From NCBI RefSeq assembly GCF_016938855.1, contig NZ_JAFHAP010000007.1:51827-115826 (forward strand): DNA of 64,000 bases, written 5' to 3'. The notes under the pieces were generated by a model that saw only the letters and a list, made by a program, of their open reading frames with translations, had not been told where the DNA came from and searched no databases. Of this stretch, positions 10,167-20,400 are shown in pieces. Every line of letters starts with the position of its first letter. The first letter of the stretch is position 1. Position numbers and translations under genes: made by a program. The DNA comes from Polycladomyces zharkentensis (GTDB taxonomy: Bacteria; Bacillota; Bacilli; Thermoactinomycetales; JIR-001).

Positions 10167-10347
10167 GTCTGGTAATTCCATCAAGCTGCAACGTCTCAGG
10201 CAAGTGAAGGCCTGAGAGACACAGCTCCCGATTTGGCCATTCATATAGTCATTCGACGAACCAAGAACCGGTGACCGTTTTCTCTTGAACGAGGGAAAAC
10301 GGTTCACCTCGGTCAATTCTTTTCAAACACGGAAGAAGGCGAGAACG

Positions 10348-11082
10348 ATGAAGACAGAATGGATCATGGGGAGGCAATCCGTCCAGGAAGCACTGAAAGC
10401 GGGCAGGGAAATGGAAAAAGTGTTGATCGCCGAAGGAGCAGGCAAGGGTGTCCAATCCCTGATCCACATGGCGAAGGAACGGGGAATTCCCGTTCAGCAT
10501 GCGCCTCGTAACCGTTTGGATCAATTGGCGGACGGCGGCCATCATCAAGGGGTGCTTGCCTTGGTATCCGCTTATCGTTACGCATCGGTGGACGAGTTGT
10601 TCGAACGGGCGCAATCCCGCAATGAACCCCCGTTTTTCGTGTTGTTGGACGGCATCGAAGATCCCCACAATCTGGGCTCCATTTTGCGCACGGCGGATGC
10701 GGCCGGCGTCCATGGGGTGATCATCCCCAAACGGCGGGCGGTCGGGCTTACGAGGGTGGTGGCCAAGACCTCTGCGGGTGCGATCGAGTATGTGCCGGTG
10801 GCCCGCGTCACCAATCTGAACCGGACGGTGGAGGAGCTGAAGGAAGCAGGTTTGTGGATTGTGGGTGCGGACGCCTCGGCGGCGCATTCTTTCGACGAGA
10901 TTGACTACACTGTTCCCGTCGCGCTCGTTATAGGGAATGAGGGACAAGGGATCAGCCGGCTGATGAAAGAGAAATGCGATTACCTGGTGCAGTTGCCGAT
11001 GGCCGGACGGGTGGCCTCTCTCAATGCGTCGGTCGCCGCCGGTTTGATGATGTACGAGGTATTTCGCACACGGCGCCGATAG
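10348..11082 (+). CDS. rlmB: 23S rRNA (guanosine-2'-O-)-methyltransferase RlmB, SPOUT/TrmH family
   Basis: A 244-residue TrmH-family protein. The N-terminal substrate-binding domain starts MKTEWIMGRQSVQEAL; the knotted SPOUT domain carries DGIEDPHNLGSILRTADAAG, IGNEGQGISRLMKE and LPMAGRVASLNASVAAG. It 2'-O-methylates a guanosine, in E. coli G2251 of 23S rRNA. The ATG at 10348 was chosen because homologues begin there and the upstream in-frame extension is repeat-adjacent leader. The site upstream, GAAGAAGGCGAG, is only moderate. Confidence 0.92.
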   Translation: MKTEWIMGRQSVQEALKAGREMEKVLIAEGAGKGVQSLIHMAKERGIPVQHAPRNRLDQLADGGHHQGVLALVSAYRYASVDELFERAQSRNEPPFFVLLDGIEDPHNLGSILRTADAAGVHGVIIPKRRAVGLTRVVAKTSAGAIEYVPVARVTNLNRTVEELKEAGLWIVGADASAAHSFDEIDYTVPVALVIGNEGQGISRLMKEKCDYLVQLPMAGRVASLNASVAAGLMMYEVFRTRRR

Positions 11083-11094
11083 CGGGGGAACAAC

Positions 11095-11601
11095 ATGGAA
11101 GAGTGGCTGATAGTTGACGGTTACAATGTGATCGGCGCCCAGCCCGACGTGGAATGGGGTGAGTCCCTGGAAGAGGCGCGGGACAAGCTTGTACGTGCGT
11201 TGTCCGAATATCAGGCGCTGTCGGGGAGAAAAGTCGTCCTGGTTTTTGATGCGCATCGGGTTCCGGGAGCCGGTGCCAAGCTGTTGGAGCAGAAAATCAC
11301 CATTCATTACACCAAACAACATGAGACGGCGGATGAATGCATCGAAAAACTGGTGCGCAAATTGAGCGGGGAAGATCGGCGAATCTATGTGGCCACGTCC
11401 GACTACCTGGAACAACGCCTGATCTTCGGACAAGGGGCGTATCGAATCAGCGCACGTGAACTGCTGCGCGAGATGACAAGTGCCAAGAGGGAGGCGACCA
11501 GGGAAATGCACGAACGGCACCCACCCAAAAGACCCACGCTGGGTCAGGGGCTAAAGGCGGAAATATGGCGCAAATTAGAAGGTTGGAGAAGGAAAAAATA
11601 G
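11095..11601 (+). CDS. yacP: NYN domain ribonuclease, YacP/Rae1 family
   Basis: A 168-residue NYN (PIN-like) protein with acidic residues in LIVDGYNVIGA, VLVFDAH and VATSDYLEQ. The B. subtilis homologue, Rae1, is a ribosome-associated endonuclease that cleaves mRNA in the A site. It lies 12 bases after rlmB, and the sigH promoter starts over its stop codon. Confidence 0.92.
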   Translation: MEEWLIVDGYNVIGAQPDVEWGESLEEARDKLVRALSEYQALSGRKVVLVFDAHRVPGAGAKLLEQKITIHYTKQHETADECIEKLVRKLSGEDRRIYVATSDYLEQRLIFGQGAYRISARELLREMTSAKREATREMHERHPPKRPTLGQGLKAEIWRKLEGWRRKK

Positions 11602-11609
11602 GGGAAAAT

Positions 11610-11639
11610 TTGACGTTTTTGTTGCAAGTCAGATATAAT
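11610..11639 (+). promoter_or_regulatory. Candidate sigma-A promoter of sigH
   Basis: TTGACG and a perfect TATAAT are separated by 18 bases immediately after the yacP stop codon. In B. subtilis sigH is likewise read from a vegetative promoter, repressed by AbrB. No operator was identified here. Confidence 0.75.
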
Positions 11640-11684
11640 AAGTTTACCCTGGGCTTTCCAGCAAACGTGGTCGGAGGGATGAGA

Positions 11685-12341
11685 GTGAGCGCAAACCTTC
11701 AAACCAGTGTACGGGACGCGGCGAACTATGAAACGATGACCGATGAACAGCTGGTGGACGGTGTGCGGATGGGGGACAGTGGGGCGCTGGAGTATTTGAT
11801 CCATAAGTATAAAAATTTCGTCCGTGCCAAGGCGCGCTCGTACTTTTTGATCGGCGCCGATCATGAGGACATCGTACAGGAAGGAATGATTGGCCTTTAC
11901 AAAGCGATTCGCGACTTTCGCGGGGACAAGCTCGCCTCGTTCAAGGCGTTTGCGGAGCTGTGCATCACGCGGCAGATTATCACGGCCATCAAGACGGCAA
12001 CGCGCCAGAAACACATTCCGCTGAACTCTTATGTGTCGTTGGACAAGCCCATTTATGACGAGGATTCGGACAGAACGCTCATGGATATCCTGACCGGCGG
12101 CCGGGTGTCCGATCCGGAGGAGTTGTACATCAATCAAGAAGAATACGATGACATAGAGGATAAAATGTCACAAATCCTGAGCGAATTGGAACGGCAGGTA
12201 CTGATGCTCTACCTGGACGGCCGCTCGTATCAGGAAATCGCGGTCGACCTGAATCGACACGTCAAGTCAATCGACAATGCCTTGCAACGCGTCAAACGCA
12301 AACTGGAACGTTACCTGGAAGTGCGCGAAGTGACCCTGTAA
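11685..12341 (+). CDS. sigH: RNA polymerase sigma factor SigH (stage 0 transition)
   Basis: A 218-residue sigma-70 family factor. Region 2 (ALEYLIHKYKNFVRAKARSY, DHEDIVQEGMIGLYKAIRDF) and region 4 helix-turn-helix (GRSYQEIAVDLNRHVKSIDN) are clear. SigH starts sporulation and post-exponential gene expression. The GTG at 11685 has CGGAGGG at proper spacing; the ATG at 11679 is too close to that site. Synteny with yacP and rpmG-secE-nusG supports the call. Confidence 0.96.
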   Translation: MSANLQTSVRDAANYETMTDEQLVDGVRMGDSGALEYLIHKYKNFVRAKARSYFLIGADHEDIVQEGMIGLYKAIRDFRGDKLASFKAFAELCITRQIITAIKTATRQKHIPLNSYVSLDKPIYDEDSDRTLMDILTGGRVSDPEELYINQEEYDDIEDKMSQILSELERQVLMLYLDGRSYQEIAVDLNRHVKSIDNALQRVKRKLERYLEVREVTL

Positions 12342-12353
12342 TGTTTGGACCGA

Positions 12354-12381
12354 CACTTCCCGCCCCCCCTTGCGGGAAGTG
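12354..12381 (+). terminator. Perfect hairpin just after sigH
   Basis: CACTTCCCG and CGGGAAGTG form a perfect 9-bp stem with a C-rich loop. No T-run follows, so it may protect the mRNA 3' end or act with the stronger terminator about 70 bases downstream. Confidence 0.45.
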
Positions 12382-12448
12382 CGATTCCATGTGGTAGTTA
12401 TTCGACAGGAACCCCCAAAATCCTCTTGACTGTGTAAAAAAATTGTAA

Positions 12449-12479
12449 AACCCCGTCGACATGCACGGGGGCTTTTTTT
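12449..12479 (+). terminator. Rho-independent terminator of the sigH unit
   Basis: CCCCGT and ACGGGG form a stem with the loop CGACATGC, followed by GCTTTTTTT. The 370 bases from 12480 to 12849 hold no supportable gene, only weak similarity to the dispersed repeats. Confidence 0.8.
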
Positions 12480-12849
12480 ATCCGGGCTTGGCGAAGCCGT
12501 TGTGGATGGATGTGGGTTGCCACGCGTCATGAAGGGGAAGCCTTCGCCGAACAAAAAGGGGCCCTCCGGGGTGCTTTGGCCGTTAGAGCAAATCACGGGC
12601 AGGGATACAGGTTGCCACCCGTCGGGCGACAACGTTCCCCTGCAGAACGAAGACCTGATCCCGACATGCGGATACCGGTAATCGCAGGGATTGCATCACG
12701 AACCATACCCGTAAAAGCGTGCTTTGTCCGCGCCCCTGTTTTCGGTTCGGGTGCAAGTGATCGGATGGAACTGGAAGGTGTGGTGCAGCCGGCGCCGGTT
12801 TTGGCTTTCACTTATTTTGTCTATAATGAGAGAAACAAGCAGGACCCGT

Positions 12850-12878
12850 TTGACACCCGCCAGGCCTTGTGCTAAAGT
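12850..12878 (+). promoter_or_regulatory. Candidate sigma-A promoter of rpmG-secE-nusG
   Basis: TTGACA and TAAAGT are separated by 17 bases, about 70 bases before the rpmG start. Confidence 0.65.
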
Positions 12879-12949
12879 GGATAGGGTATGTTATATTCCG
12901 GTACATTATGGCCGCTTTGGCCGTCGGCATAAGCAAGGAGGTGTGTCAC

Positions 12950-13099
12950 ATGCGGGTCATCATCACATTGGCTTGCACCGAGTGCGGGGAACGTAACTAC
13001 ACCACCAGCAAAAACAAGCGGAAACACCCGGATCGTCTTGAGTTCCGGAAACACTGCCCCCGCTGCAACGCTCACAAGGTGCATCGTGAGACAAAATAA
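12950..13099 (+). CDS. rpmG: 50S ribosomal protein L33
   Basis: A 49-residue protein of the zinc-binding (C+) type, with the cysteine pairs CTEC and CPRC. AAGGAGGTGTG is an excellent ribosome binding site. It precedes secE-nusG as in most Bacillales. Because L33 paralogues without cysteines often exist, expression of this copy should need adequate zinc. Confidence 0.96.
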   Translation: MRVIITLACTECGERNYTTSKNKRKHPDRLEFRKHCPRCNAHKVHRETK

Positions 13100-13132
13100 C
13101 GATTGATCGCTTAAACATTTGGGGGGACGCTC

Positions 13133-13357
13133 ATGGGTTTGCTAGGTCGCCTCGGCTCCGGGATTTCCAAGAGCATATCCGGCACCGCCCAGTTTTTCCG
13201 GAGCGGGATCGCCGAGCTGAAAAAAGTGCGCTGGCCCAACCGGCAAGAGCTGATCAGCTACACGACGGTCGTCATCGTGACGGTGACGATTCTCACCCTC
13301 TTTTTCGCGGCCGTGGACTTTGGGATTGGTCAACTGCTGAAATTGCTCACAAGGTGA
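13133..13357 (+). CDS. secE: Preprotein translocase subunit SecE
   Basis: A 74-residue single-span membrane protein of the SecYEG channel. The conserved cytoplasmic amphipathic part ELKKVRWPNRQELISYT is followed by one hydrophobic helix. It precedes nusG. Confidence 0.96.
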   Translation: MGLLGRLGSGISKSISGTAQFFRSGIAELKKVRWPNRQELISYTTVVIVTVTILTLFFAAVDFGIGQLLKLLTR

Positions 13358-13415
13358 GACGGCGTCGACGAAATTACGCCATAAGGGGGGACAGGGTGCG
13401 ATTCGGCCCTGAATC

Positions 13416-13949
13416 ATGGAGAAGAATTGGTATGTGGTTCACACTTATTCCGGCTACGAAAACAAAGTGAAAACCAACCTGGAGAAACGCGTGCGCTCGA
13501 TGGATATGGAGGACAAGATTTTCCGTGTCCTCGTTCCGACCGAAGAAGAGATCGAGCATAAGGACGGCAAGAAGAAAACCGTCCAGCGCAAGGTTTTTCC
13601 GGGATATGTCCTTGTGGAGATGATCATGACGGACGACTCTTGGTATGTCGTGCGCAACACGCCGGGAGTCACGGGGTTCGTCGGATCATCCGGAGCCGGT
13701 TCCAAGCCCACTCCCCTTATGCCGGAAGAAGTGCATGCGATTCTGCGTCAGATGGGGATGGAAGAAGCGCGTCCCAAATTGGACTTTGCCGTCCATGACA
13801 ATGTGAAAGTGAAGGAAGGTCCGTTCGCGAACTTTGTCGGAACCATCGAAGAGGTGGATGCGAGCCGGGGCAAGCTGAAGGTGCTCGTCAACATGTTCGG
13901 GCGTGAAACTCCGGTGGAGCTGGACTTTGCCCAAGTGGAGAAAATTTGA
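13416..13949 (+). CDS. nusG: Transcription termination/antitermination factor NusG
   Basis: A 177-residue protein with the NGN domain ([16 protein letters not shown], then [10 protein letters not shown] and TPGVTGFVG) and a C-terminal KOW domain ([17 protein letters not shown]). It binds RNA polymerase and modulates pausing and termination. It is followed by a terminator-like hairpin before rplK. Confidence 0.97.
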   Translation: MEKNWYVVHTYSGYENKVKTNLEKRVRSMDMEDKIFRVLVPTEEEIEHKDGKKKTVQRKVFPGYVLVEMIMTDDSWYVVRNTPGVTGFVGSSGAGSKPTPLMPEEVHAILRQMGMEEARPKLDFAVHDNVKVKEGPFANFVGTIEEVDASRGKLKVLVNMFGRETPVELDFAQVEKI

Positions 13950-14009
13950 AGCGATCACATCTTCCCCTCGGGTGCCTGTTTGTGTTAAAGTGAATATGTT
14001 TTGATCCCC

Positions 14010-14052
14010 TTCGGGGGTTCGGGGGTCGTCCGTGGATGGGCGAACCTTTTTT
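14010..14052 (+). terminator. Terminator or attenuator between nusG and rplK
   Basis: GGTTCG and CGAACC form a stem around a 19-base loop and are followed by six T. An overlapping CCCC-TTCG-GGGG hairpin just upstream would compete for part of the first arm. This layout could simply end the nusG transcript or attenuate rplKA. Confidence 0.5.
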
Positions 14053-14106
14053 CCGTGGGAGGGTGCGACCCGAAAGAACCACATTTTTGTAAGGAGGTTG
14101 GTTGGC

Positions 14107-14532
14107 GTGGCCAAAAAAGTCATCAAAGTGGTCAAGCTGCAAATCCCCGCTGGTAAAGCCAATCCGGCGCCGCCGGTCGGTCCTGCGCTGGGTCAAGCCG
14201 GGGTCAATATCATGGGATTTTGCAAAGAGTTCAACGCTCGTACCGCGGACCAAGCGGGGCTGATCATTCCTGTTGAGATCACGGTGTACGAAGACCGTTC
14301 GTTCACCTTCATCACCAAAACCCCGCCGGCGGCCGTGTTGCTCAAAAAAGCGGCCGGCATCGAGTCCGGTTCCGGTGAGCCGAACAAAAAGAAAGTGGCC
14401 AAAGTGACGCGGGACAAAGTGCGTGAAATCGCCGAGCTGAAAATGCCCGATCTGAATGCGGCTTCGGTGGAAGCGGCGATGCGCATGGTGGAAGGTACCG
14501 CCCGCAGCATGGGAATCGAAATCGTAGACTGA
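14107..14532 (+). CDS. rplK: 50S ribosomal protein L11
   Basis: A 141-residue protein of the GTPase-associated centre of the large subunit. The N-terminal [20 protein letters not shown] and C-terminal [20 protein letters not shown] segments are typical. The start is GTG, seven bases after AAGGAGG. rplA follows. Confidence 0.97.
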   Translation: MAKKVIKVVKLQIPAGKANPAPPVGPALGQAGVNIMGFCKEFNARTADQAGLIIPVEITVYEDRSFTFITKTPPAAVLLKKAAGIESGSGEPNKKKVAKVTRDKVREIAELKMPDLNAASVEAAMRMVEGTARSMGIEIVD

Positions 14533-14625
14533 TCGGATAGAGGATCTGTCGCAGTTGTCGCCGCCACGGGTGATGGCTGCAAGTGGGAGGATTATCCGTT
14601 ATGACCACGAAAGGAGGAAGCAACC

Positions 14626-15324
14626 GTGGCTAAGCATGGGAAAAAGTATCTCGAAGCGATCAAGAAAGTGGACCGGGAAAAGCAATACGATCCGACCGAA
14701 GCGCTCCAACTGGTAAAAGAGCTGGCTTCGGCCAAATTTGATGAGACGGTGGAAGCGGCGTTCCGTCTGGGGATCGACACCAAACGCGCGGACCAACAAG
14801 TACGCGGAGCCGTGGTTCTGCCGCACGGTACCGGAAAAACCAAACGGGTGCTGGTTTTCGCCAAAGGTGAGAAAGCAAAAGAAGCGGAACAGGCCGGTGC
14901 CGACTATGTGGGCGATGAAGACCTGATCAACAAAGTGAGCCAAGGCTGGTTCGAATTCGACGTGGTGGTGGCCACCCCGGATATGATGGGTCAGGTCGGG
15001 AAATTGGGCCGCATCCTGGGTCCCAAAGGCTTGATGCCCAACCCGAAAACGGGAACCGTCACCTTTGACGTGGCCAAAGCGGTTCAGGAAATCAAAGCCG
15101 GTAAAATCGAATACCGGGCCGACAAAGCCGGTAACGTCCATGCACCGATCGGCAAGGTTTCCTTTGATGTCGAAAAACTGGCGGAAAACCTGCAAGCGCT
15201 GGCTGAAGCACTGATCAAAGCCAAACCGGCTGCGGCAAAAGGGCAATACATGAAGAGTGTGACCGTTTCTTCCACCATGGGACCGGGCATCTCGATCAAC
15301 CCGGCACGGTTTATGGGCCGCTGA
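14626..15324 (+). CDS. rplA: 50S ribosomal protein L1
   Basis: A 232-residue L1-stalk protein with the usual [19 protein letters not shown] motif. GTG start after AAAGGAGG. L1 often represses its own operon by binding a mimic of its 23S site in the leader; I did not identify that mimic. Confidence 0.97.
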   Translation: MAKHGKKYLEAIKKVDREKQYDPTEALQLVKELASAKFDETVEAAFRLGIDTKRADQQVRGAVVLPHGTGKTKRVLVFAKGEKAKEAEQAGADYVGDEDLINKVSQGWFEFDVVVATPDMMGQVGKLGRILGPKGLMPNPKTGTVTFDVAKAVQEIKAGKIEYRADKAGNVHAPIGKVSFDVEKLAENLQALAEALIKAKPAAAKGQYMKSVTVSSTMGPGISINPARFMGR

Positions 15325-15339
15325 GAACTTGTTCCGTTC

Positions 15340-15368
15340 TTGACAATGTCGGACCCATTGGTTATGCT
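15340..15368 (+). promoter_or_regulatory. Candidate sigma-A promoter of rplJ-rplL
   Basis: TTGACA and TATGCT are separated by 17 bases, directly upstream of the L10 leader. Confidence 0.65.
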
Positions 15369-15371
15369 ATA

Positions 15372-15522
15372 AGCGTTTGTTTGGTTGCTTGACAATTGAA
15401 CACCCGCTTCTACCGTAGACAGCAGGTGCCGCCGGCTTAATATCCTGCCGAGGTAGGGATTCCGATTCGTATTGTATAGAGGATTTTCCCGGCCTTCGTG
15501 TGTCTGCGAAGGCTTTTTTGTT
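15372..15522 (+). promoter_or_regulatory. Ribosomal protein L10 leader with terminator
   Basis: The leader contains the family segments CCGTAGACAGCAGGTGC and CTTAATATCCTGCCGAGGT and ends in a CCTTCG / CGAAGG hairpin with a T-run. In Bacillales the L10(L12)4 complex binds this RNA and represses rplJ-rplL. Recognition is by sequence pattern. Confidence 0.85.
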
Positions 15523-15548
15523 TGCAATCCCTGCGAGGAGGTGTGACG

Positions 15549-16061
15549 ATGTCCAAAGCGATCGAAAAGAAGAAACAAGTCGTGGCGGAGATCGTGGAAA
15601 AGCTGAAAACCAGCAAAAGCACGATTTTGACGGATTACCGCGGTCTCACCGTCGCTGAAATGACCGAGCTGCGGAAGCAGTTGCGCGAAGCCGGCGTCGA
15701 GTTCAAGGTGTTGAAAAACACGTTGACCCGCCGCGCGACCGAAGAAGTGGGTCTGACTGAATTGAACGAATCCCTGACCGGGCCGACCGCCATTGCATTC
15801 AGCTATGAAGATGTGGTGGCGCCGGCGAAGATCCTGCACAAGTTCGCCAAAGACCACGAAGCGCTGGAAATCAAGGGCGGCGTGGTGGAAGGCCGCATCG
15901 TCAGCCTGGATGAAGTGAAGGCGCTGGCGGAACTGCCGTCCCGGGAAGGACTCCTGTCCATGTTGCTCAGCGTGTTGCAGGCGCCGATGCGGAACTTTGC
16001 CCTGGCCGTCAAAGCGGTGGCCGACAAAAACGGGGAAGCGGGCGAAGCGGCGGAAGCCTGA
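15549..16061 (+). CDS. rplJ: 50S ribosomal protein L10
   Basis: A 170-residue base of the L7/L12 stalk. It starts [15 protein letters not shown], contains [20 protein letters not shown], and has a C-terminal helix that binds L12 dimers. GAGGAGGTGTG is the ribosome binding site. Confidence 0.97.
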   Translation: MSKAIEKKKQVVAEIVEKLKTSKSTILTDYRGLTVAEMTELRKQLREAGVEFKVLKNTLTRRATEEVGLTELNESLTGPTAIAFSYEDVVAPAKILHKFAKDHEALEIKGGVVEGRIVSLDEVKALAELPSREGLLSMLLSVLQAPMRNFALAVKAVADKNGEAGEAAEA

Positions 16062-16148
16062 TGCACCGAGTTCGTTTGCCGGCGTGATGTGCCGGGACCA
16101 TTTTCACTTGCGAATTCCATTTGATCTGATACAAGGAGGTTGTTTCGC

Positions 16149-16514
16149 ATGACCAAAGAGCAAATCATTGAAGCGATCAAAGGCATGAGCGTGCTCGAAC
16201 TGAATGAATTGGTGAAAGCGATCGAGGAAGAATTCGGCGTGACCGCTGCTGCTCCCGTGGCTGTTGCCGCTCCGGGTGCCGCTGCGGATGCTGCTGCCGA
16301 AAAAACCGAATTCGACGTCATTCTGGCGGATGCGGGTGCTTCCAAAATCAACGTTATCAAAGTGGTGCGCAGCATTACCGGCCTCGGCCTGAAAGAAGCC
16401 AAAGCGTTGGTCGATGGTGCGCCGAACCCGATCAAAGAAGGCGTCTCCAAAGAAGAAGCCGAAAACATCAAATCCCAACTGGAAGAAGCCGGTGCGAAGG
16501 TGGAACTCAAGTAA
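16149..16514 (+). CDS. rplL: 50S ribosomal protein L7/L12
   Basis: A 121-residue stalk protein: N-terminal dimerisation helix, an Ala/Val-rich hinge (around residues 37-53), and the factor-binding C-terminal domain ([20 protein letters not shown]). ATG after AAGGAGG. It is followed by a strong terminator. Confidence 0.98.
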   Translation: MTKEQIIEAIKGMSVLELNELVKAIEEEFGVTAAAPVAVAAPGAAADAAAEKTEFDVILADAGASKINVIKVVRSITGLGLKEAKALVDGAPNPIKEGVSKEEAENIKSQLEEAGAKVELK

Positions 16515-16564
16515 CCACCCGCCGGTTGACCCGCCGGCAACTGGGCCGGCGGGTTGTTTTTTCA
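16515..16564 (+). terminator. Rho-independent terminator after rplL
   Basis: Repeated CCGCCGG units pair with CCGGCGGG, followed by a T-rich tract. The downstream methyltransferase gene starts only 17 bases later and probably depends on readthrough. Confidence 0.8.
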
Positions 16565-16580
16565 TCGGGAGGAACGTCAC

Positions 16581-17192
16581 ATGACCGAACATTACTACAG
16601 TTCACAACCGGATACCGCTCACGATGTGCGGGAGATACACGCCCAACTGCGCGGACGGGCATTTCGATTTCTGACGGATGCCGGTGTCTTCTCAAAAAAG
16701 GGGGTTGATTTTGGCAGCCGCCTGTTGATCGAGACGGCAGCGTTGCCGGACGCAGGCGTGTTTGCCGACGTCGGATGCGGATACGGACCGATTGGGATCG
16801 CGGTGGTCGCGACCGTGCCGGACAGTCGGGCCGTTTTGATGGATGTCAATGCGCGTGCAGTGACGCTGGCACGGAAAAATGCGGAGATCAACGGTGTGGC
16901 CGACCGCGTTACGGCTCTCGTCAGTGACGGGTTTGAGGCGGCGGGGGAACGCCGTTTTGACGCCGTGCTGATCAATCCGCCGATTCGTGCGGGCAAACAG
17001 GTGGTGTACCGACTGTTTGCGGAAGCGAGGGATCATCTGAAACCGAGCGGAACGTTGTGGGTCGTCATCCGCAAGAAACAGGGGGCGGCTTCCGCGCGCG
17101 ACGAGTTGAACCGGTTGTTCGCATCGGTGGATGTGGCGAAACAGAAAAAGGGATATTGGATTCTCCGAGCTGAACAGGGAAGAGAGTATTGA
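16581..17192 (+). CDS. RsmC-like class I SAM-dependent methyltransferase (YbxB)
   Basis: A 203-residue protein with the SAM motif FADVGCGYGPIGIAVV and a catalytic LINPPIRAG (NPPxxx) motif, as in 16S rRNA guanine-N2 methyltransferases RsmC/RsmD-like. Located between rplL and rpoB as in Bacillus. ATG at 16581 follows CGGGAGG. The rRNA target is inferred from the family. Confidence 0.88.
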   Translation: MTEHYYSSQPDTAHDVREIHAQLRGRAFRFLTDAGVFSKKGVDFGSRLLIETAALPDAGVFADVGCGYGPIGIAVVATVPDSRAVLMDVNARAVTLARKNAEINGVADRVTALVSDGFEAAGERRFDAVLINPPIRAGKQVVYRLFAEARDHLKPSGTLWVVIRKKQGAASARDELNRLFASVDVAKQKKGYWILRAEQGREY

Positions 17193-17427
17193 CACAATAT
17201 CCTGTCTATGATATCGTTATAAAATGCTAATAAACTAGTCGGGCGTAGTATACCTTTTTTTAGGCGTACGAGGGAATTTTTCCTTCAAGCAGTTTAATGG
17301 CGCTAGTAATTGGTTAACATAGGTAAATAGACGCTTAGCAGCTGGAAAAATGAGGTGTCCTCGCCCATTTTCTTTTTTTGCAGTTTGATTCGCGCGTCAA
17401 TCGACTGGGTACGAGGGGGGAACTTGC
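17189..17427 (+). promoter_or_regulatory. rpoB upstream region with candidate promoter
   Basis: TTGACA overlaps the end of the preceding gene and is 17 bases from TATCGT (17212-17217); a TATAAA lies at 17218-17223. The rest of this 235-base AT-rich leader has no gene. A GAAAAATGAGG segment and a T-run occur near 17340-17390, but I cannot define a terminator. Confidence 0.45.
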
Positions 17428-20400
17428 TTGGCAGGTAAACTTGTCCAATATGGTCGGCGACAGCGCAGAAGTTATGCGAGGATCAACGAGGTTCTGGAAC
17501 TGCCCAACCTGATTGAGATTCAGCAACGGTCGTACCAGTGGTTCTTGGAAGAGGGACTGCGCGAAATGTTCCAGGACATCTCGCCGATCGAAGATTTCAC
17601 CGGAAACTTGGTCTTGGAGTTTATTGACTACAGTCTGGGTGAGCCCAAGTATTCGGTCGAAGAGTGCAAGGAACGGGATGTTACTTATGCTGCTCCGCTT
17701 CGCGTGAAAGTGCGTCTCATCAACAAGGAGACGGGCGAAGTGAAGGAGCAGGAAGTGTTCATGGGCGATTTCCCGCTCATGACGGAAACGGGAACGTTCA
17801 TTATCAACGGGGCCGAACGGGTGATCGTCAGCCAGCTGGTCCGTTCGCCGAGTGTCTACTACAGCACCAAAGTGGATAAAAACGGAAAACCTGCATACAC
17901 CGCCACAGTGATTCCAAATCGTGGTGCTTGGCTGGAGTACGAAACCGACGCCAAAGACATCCTTTACGTTCGGATCGACCGTACCCGGAAGATCCCTGTG
18001 ACGGTGCTTTTGCGTGCCCTCGGTTTCAGCACCGACGCCGAGATTTTGGAACTCCTGGGCGATGACGAATATGTACGCAATACGTTGGACAAAGACAACA
18101 CCGGTTCAACGGAAAAAGCGCTGATCGAAATCTACGAACGCTTGCGTCCGGGTGAACCTCCGACTGCGGACAATGCCAGAAGCCTCTTGTATTCCCGCTT
18201 CTTTGACCCCAAACGCTATGATTTGGCGAGCGTGGGTCGCTACAAGATGAACAAGAAGTTGCACATCAAAAATCGCCTCCTCAACCAACGGTTGGCGGAG
18301 CCGATCGTCGATCCCGAAACCGGTGAAATCATCGCGGAAGCCGGACAGGTGATCGACCGTCGTGTTCTCAACAAAATTTTGCCGCTTCTGGAGAAAGAAG
18401 ACGGTCTCGGTTGGGAGGAACACAACGTTCGCGGCGGTGTGCCGGAGGACGGGACGATCCGACTGCAATCGGTCAAGATCTTCTCTCCCGTGGAAGACGG
18501 TAAGGTGATCAAGGTCATCTCCAACGGAAACGTCGATTCTTCGGTGAAACATATCACCCCGGCCGATATCGTCGCCTCAATCAACTACTTTATCAACCTG
18601 CTCCACGGCGTGGGCAGTACGGACGATATCGACCACCTGGGGAACCGGCGTTTGCGTTCCGTTGGCGAACTGCTGCAAAACCAGTTCCGAATCGGTTTGT
18701 CCCGGATGGAACGGGTGGTACGCGAGCGGATGTCGATTCAGGATGCCAATGCCATTACACCGCAGGCCTTGATCAACATCCGTCCTGTGATTGCATCGAT
18801 CAAGGAATTCTTCGGCAGCAGCCAGTTGTCGCAATTCATGGACCAGACCAACCCGTTGGCTGAACTGACGCACAAACGGCGTCTGTCCGCGCTGGGACCG
18901 GGTGGTTTGACGCGGGAGCGTGCCGGTTTCGAAGTGCGGGACGTTCACCACTCGCACTATGGCCGGATGTGTCCGATCGAAACGCCGGAGGGTCCCAACA
19001 TCGGGCTGATCAACTCGTTGTCTACCTACGCACGGGTGAACGAATACGGGTTTATCGAAACGCCCTACCGCAAAGTGGATCCGGATACGCACGTGGTCAC
19101 CGACGAGATCGTGTATCTGACGGCCGACGAAGAGGACAATTACTACATTGCACAGGCCAACGCGGAATTGGATGAAGAAGGTCGGTTCGTCAACGATCAG
19201 ATCGTCGTCCGTTACAAGGATGAAATTTTGACCGTTCCCCGCGAGCGGGTCGATTTCATGGACGTATCGCCCAAACAGGTGGTCTCCGTCGCGACGGCGT
19301 GCATTCCGTTCCTGGAGAACGACGACTCCAACCGTGCGCTGATGGGGTCCAACATGCAGCGTCAAGCCGTGCCGCTGTTGAAGCCGGAAGCGCCGTTCAT
19401 CGGTACGGGAATGGAATACAAAGCCGCCCGCGACTCGGGTGTGATGGTTCTGGCGAAGCGTCCGGGTGTCGTTGAACGGGTCACCGCGGACGAAATCTGG
19501 GTCCGTCATGAAGAGGAAGTGGACGGCAAGCTGGTGAAAGGCGACCTGGACAAATACAAGCTGATCAAGTTCCAGCGTTCCAACCAAGGGACCTGCATCA
19601 ACCAGCGCCCGATCGTCAAGGTGGGCGACCGCGTGCAAAAAGGCGACACGCTGGCCGACGGCCCTTCCACCGAACAAGGGGAACTGGCGTTGGGCCGCAA
19701 CGTGTTGGTCGCCTTTATGACATGGGAAGGGTACAACTACGAAGACGCCATTTTGCTCAGCGAGAAACTGGTGAAGGAGGACGTCTACACCTCCATTCAC
19801 ATTGAGGAATACGAGTGTGAAGCCCGTGACACCAAACTGGGGCCGGAAGAAATCACCCGCGACATTCCCAACGTCGGGGAAGATGCGCTCAAAAATTTGG
19901 ATGAGCGCGGCATCATCCGCATCGGGGCGGAAATCAAAGCGGGGGATATCCTTGTCGGAAAAGTAACCCCCAAAGGTGTGACCGAACTGACGGCGGAAGA
20001 GCGGCTGCTCCACGCCATCTTCGGGGAAAAGGCCCGTGAGGTGCGGGATACGTCCCTGCGCGTGCCGCACGGCACGGACGGGATCGTTGTTGACGTCAAG
20101 GTCTTCACCCGCGAAAACGGCGACGAGTTGCCGCCGGGGGTCAACCAATTGGTGCGCGTCTACATTGCGCAGAAGCGGAAGATTTCCGAAGGGGACAAAA
20201 TGGCGGGACGTCACGGAAACAAAGGGGTTATCGCCCGCGTTCTGCCGGAGGAAGATATGCCGTTCTTGCCGGACGGCACCCCGGTGGAGGTCGTTTTGAA
20301 CCCGCTCGGCGTGCCGTCGCGGATGAACATCGGTCAGGTGTTGGAAGTGCACCTGGGAATGGCGGCCAAAGCGATGGGCCTGCACATGGCAACACCGGTA

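Noticed and set aside
12480..12849. Possible seventh copy of the dispersed repeat after sigH
   Set aside because: GTGCTTTGTCCGCGCCCCTG and GGGATTGCATCACG resemble parts of the element, but the inverted ends and the order of blocks are missing.
18811..18920. Rifampicin-resistance change in rpoB
   Set aside because: The cluster reads as wild type compared with the known sensitive sequence.
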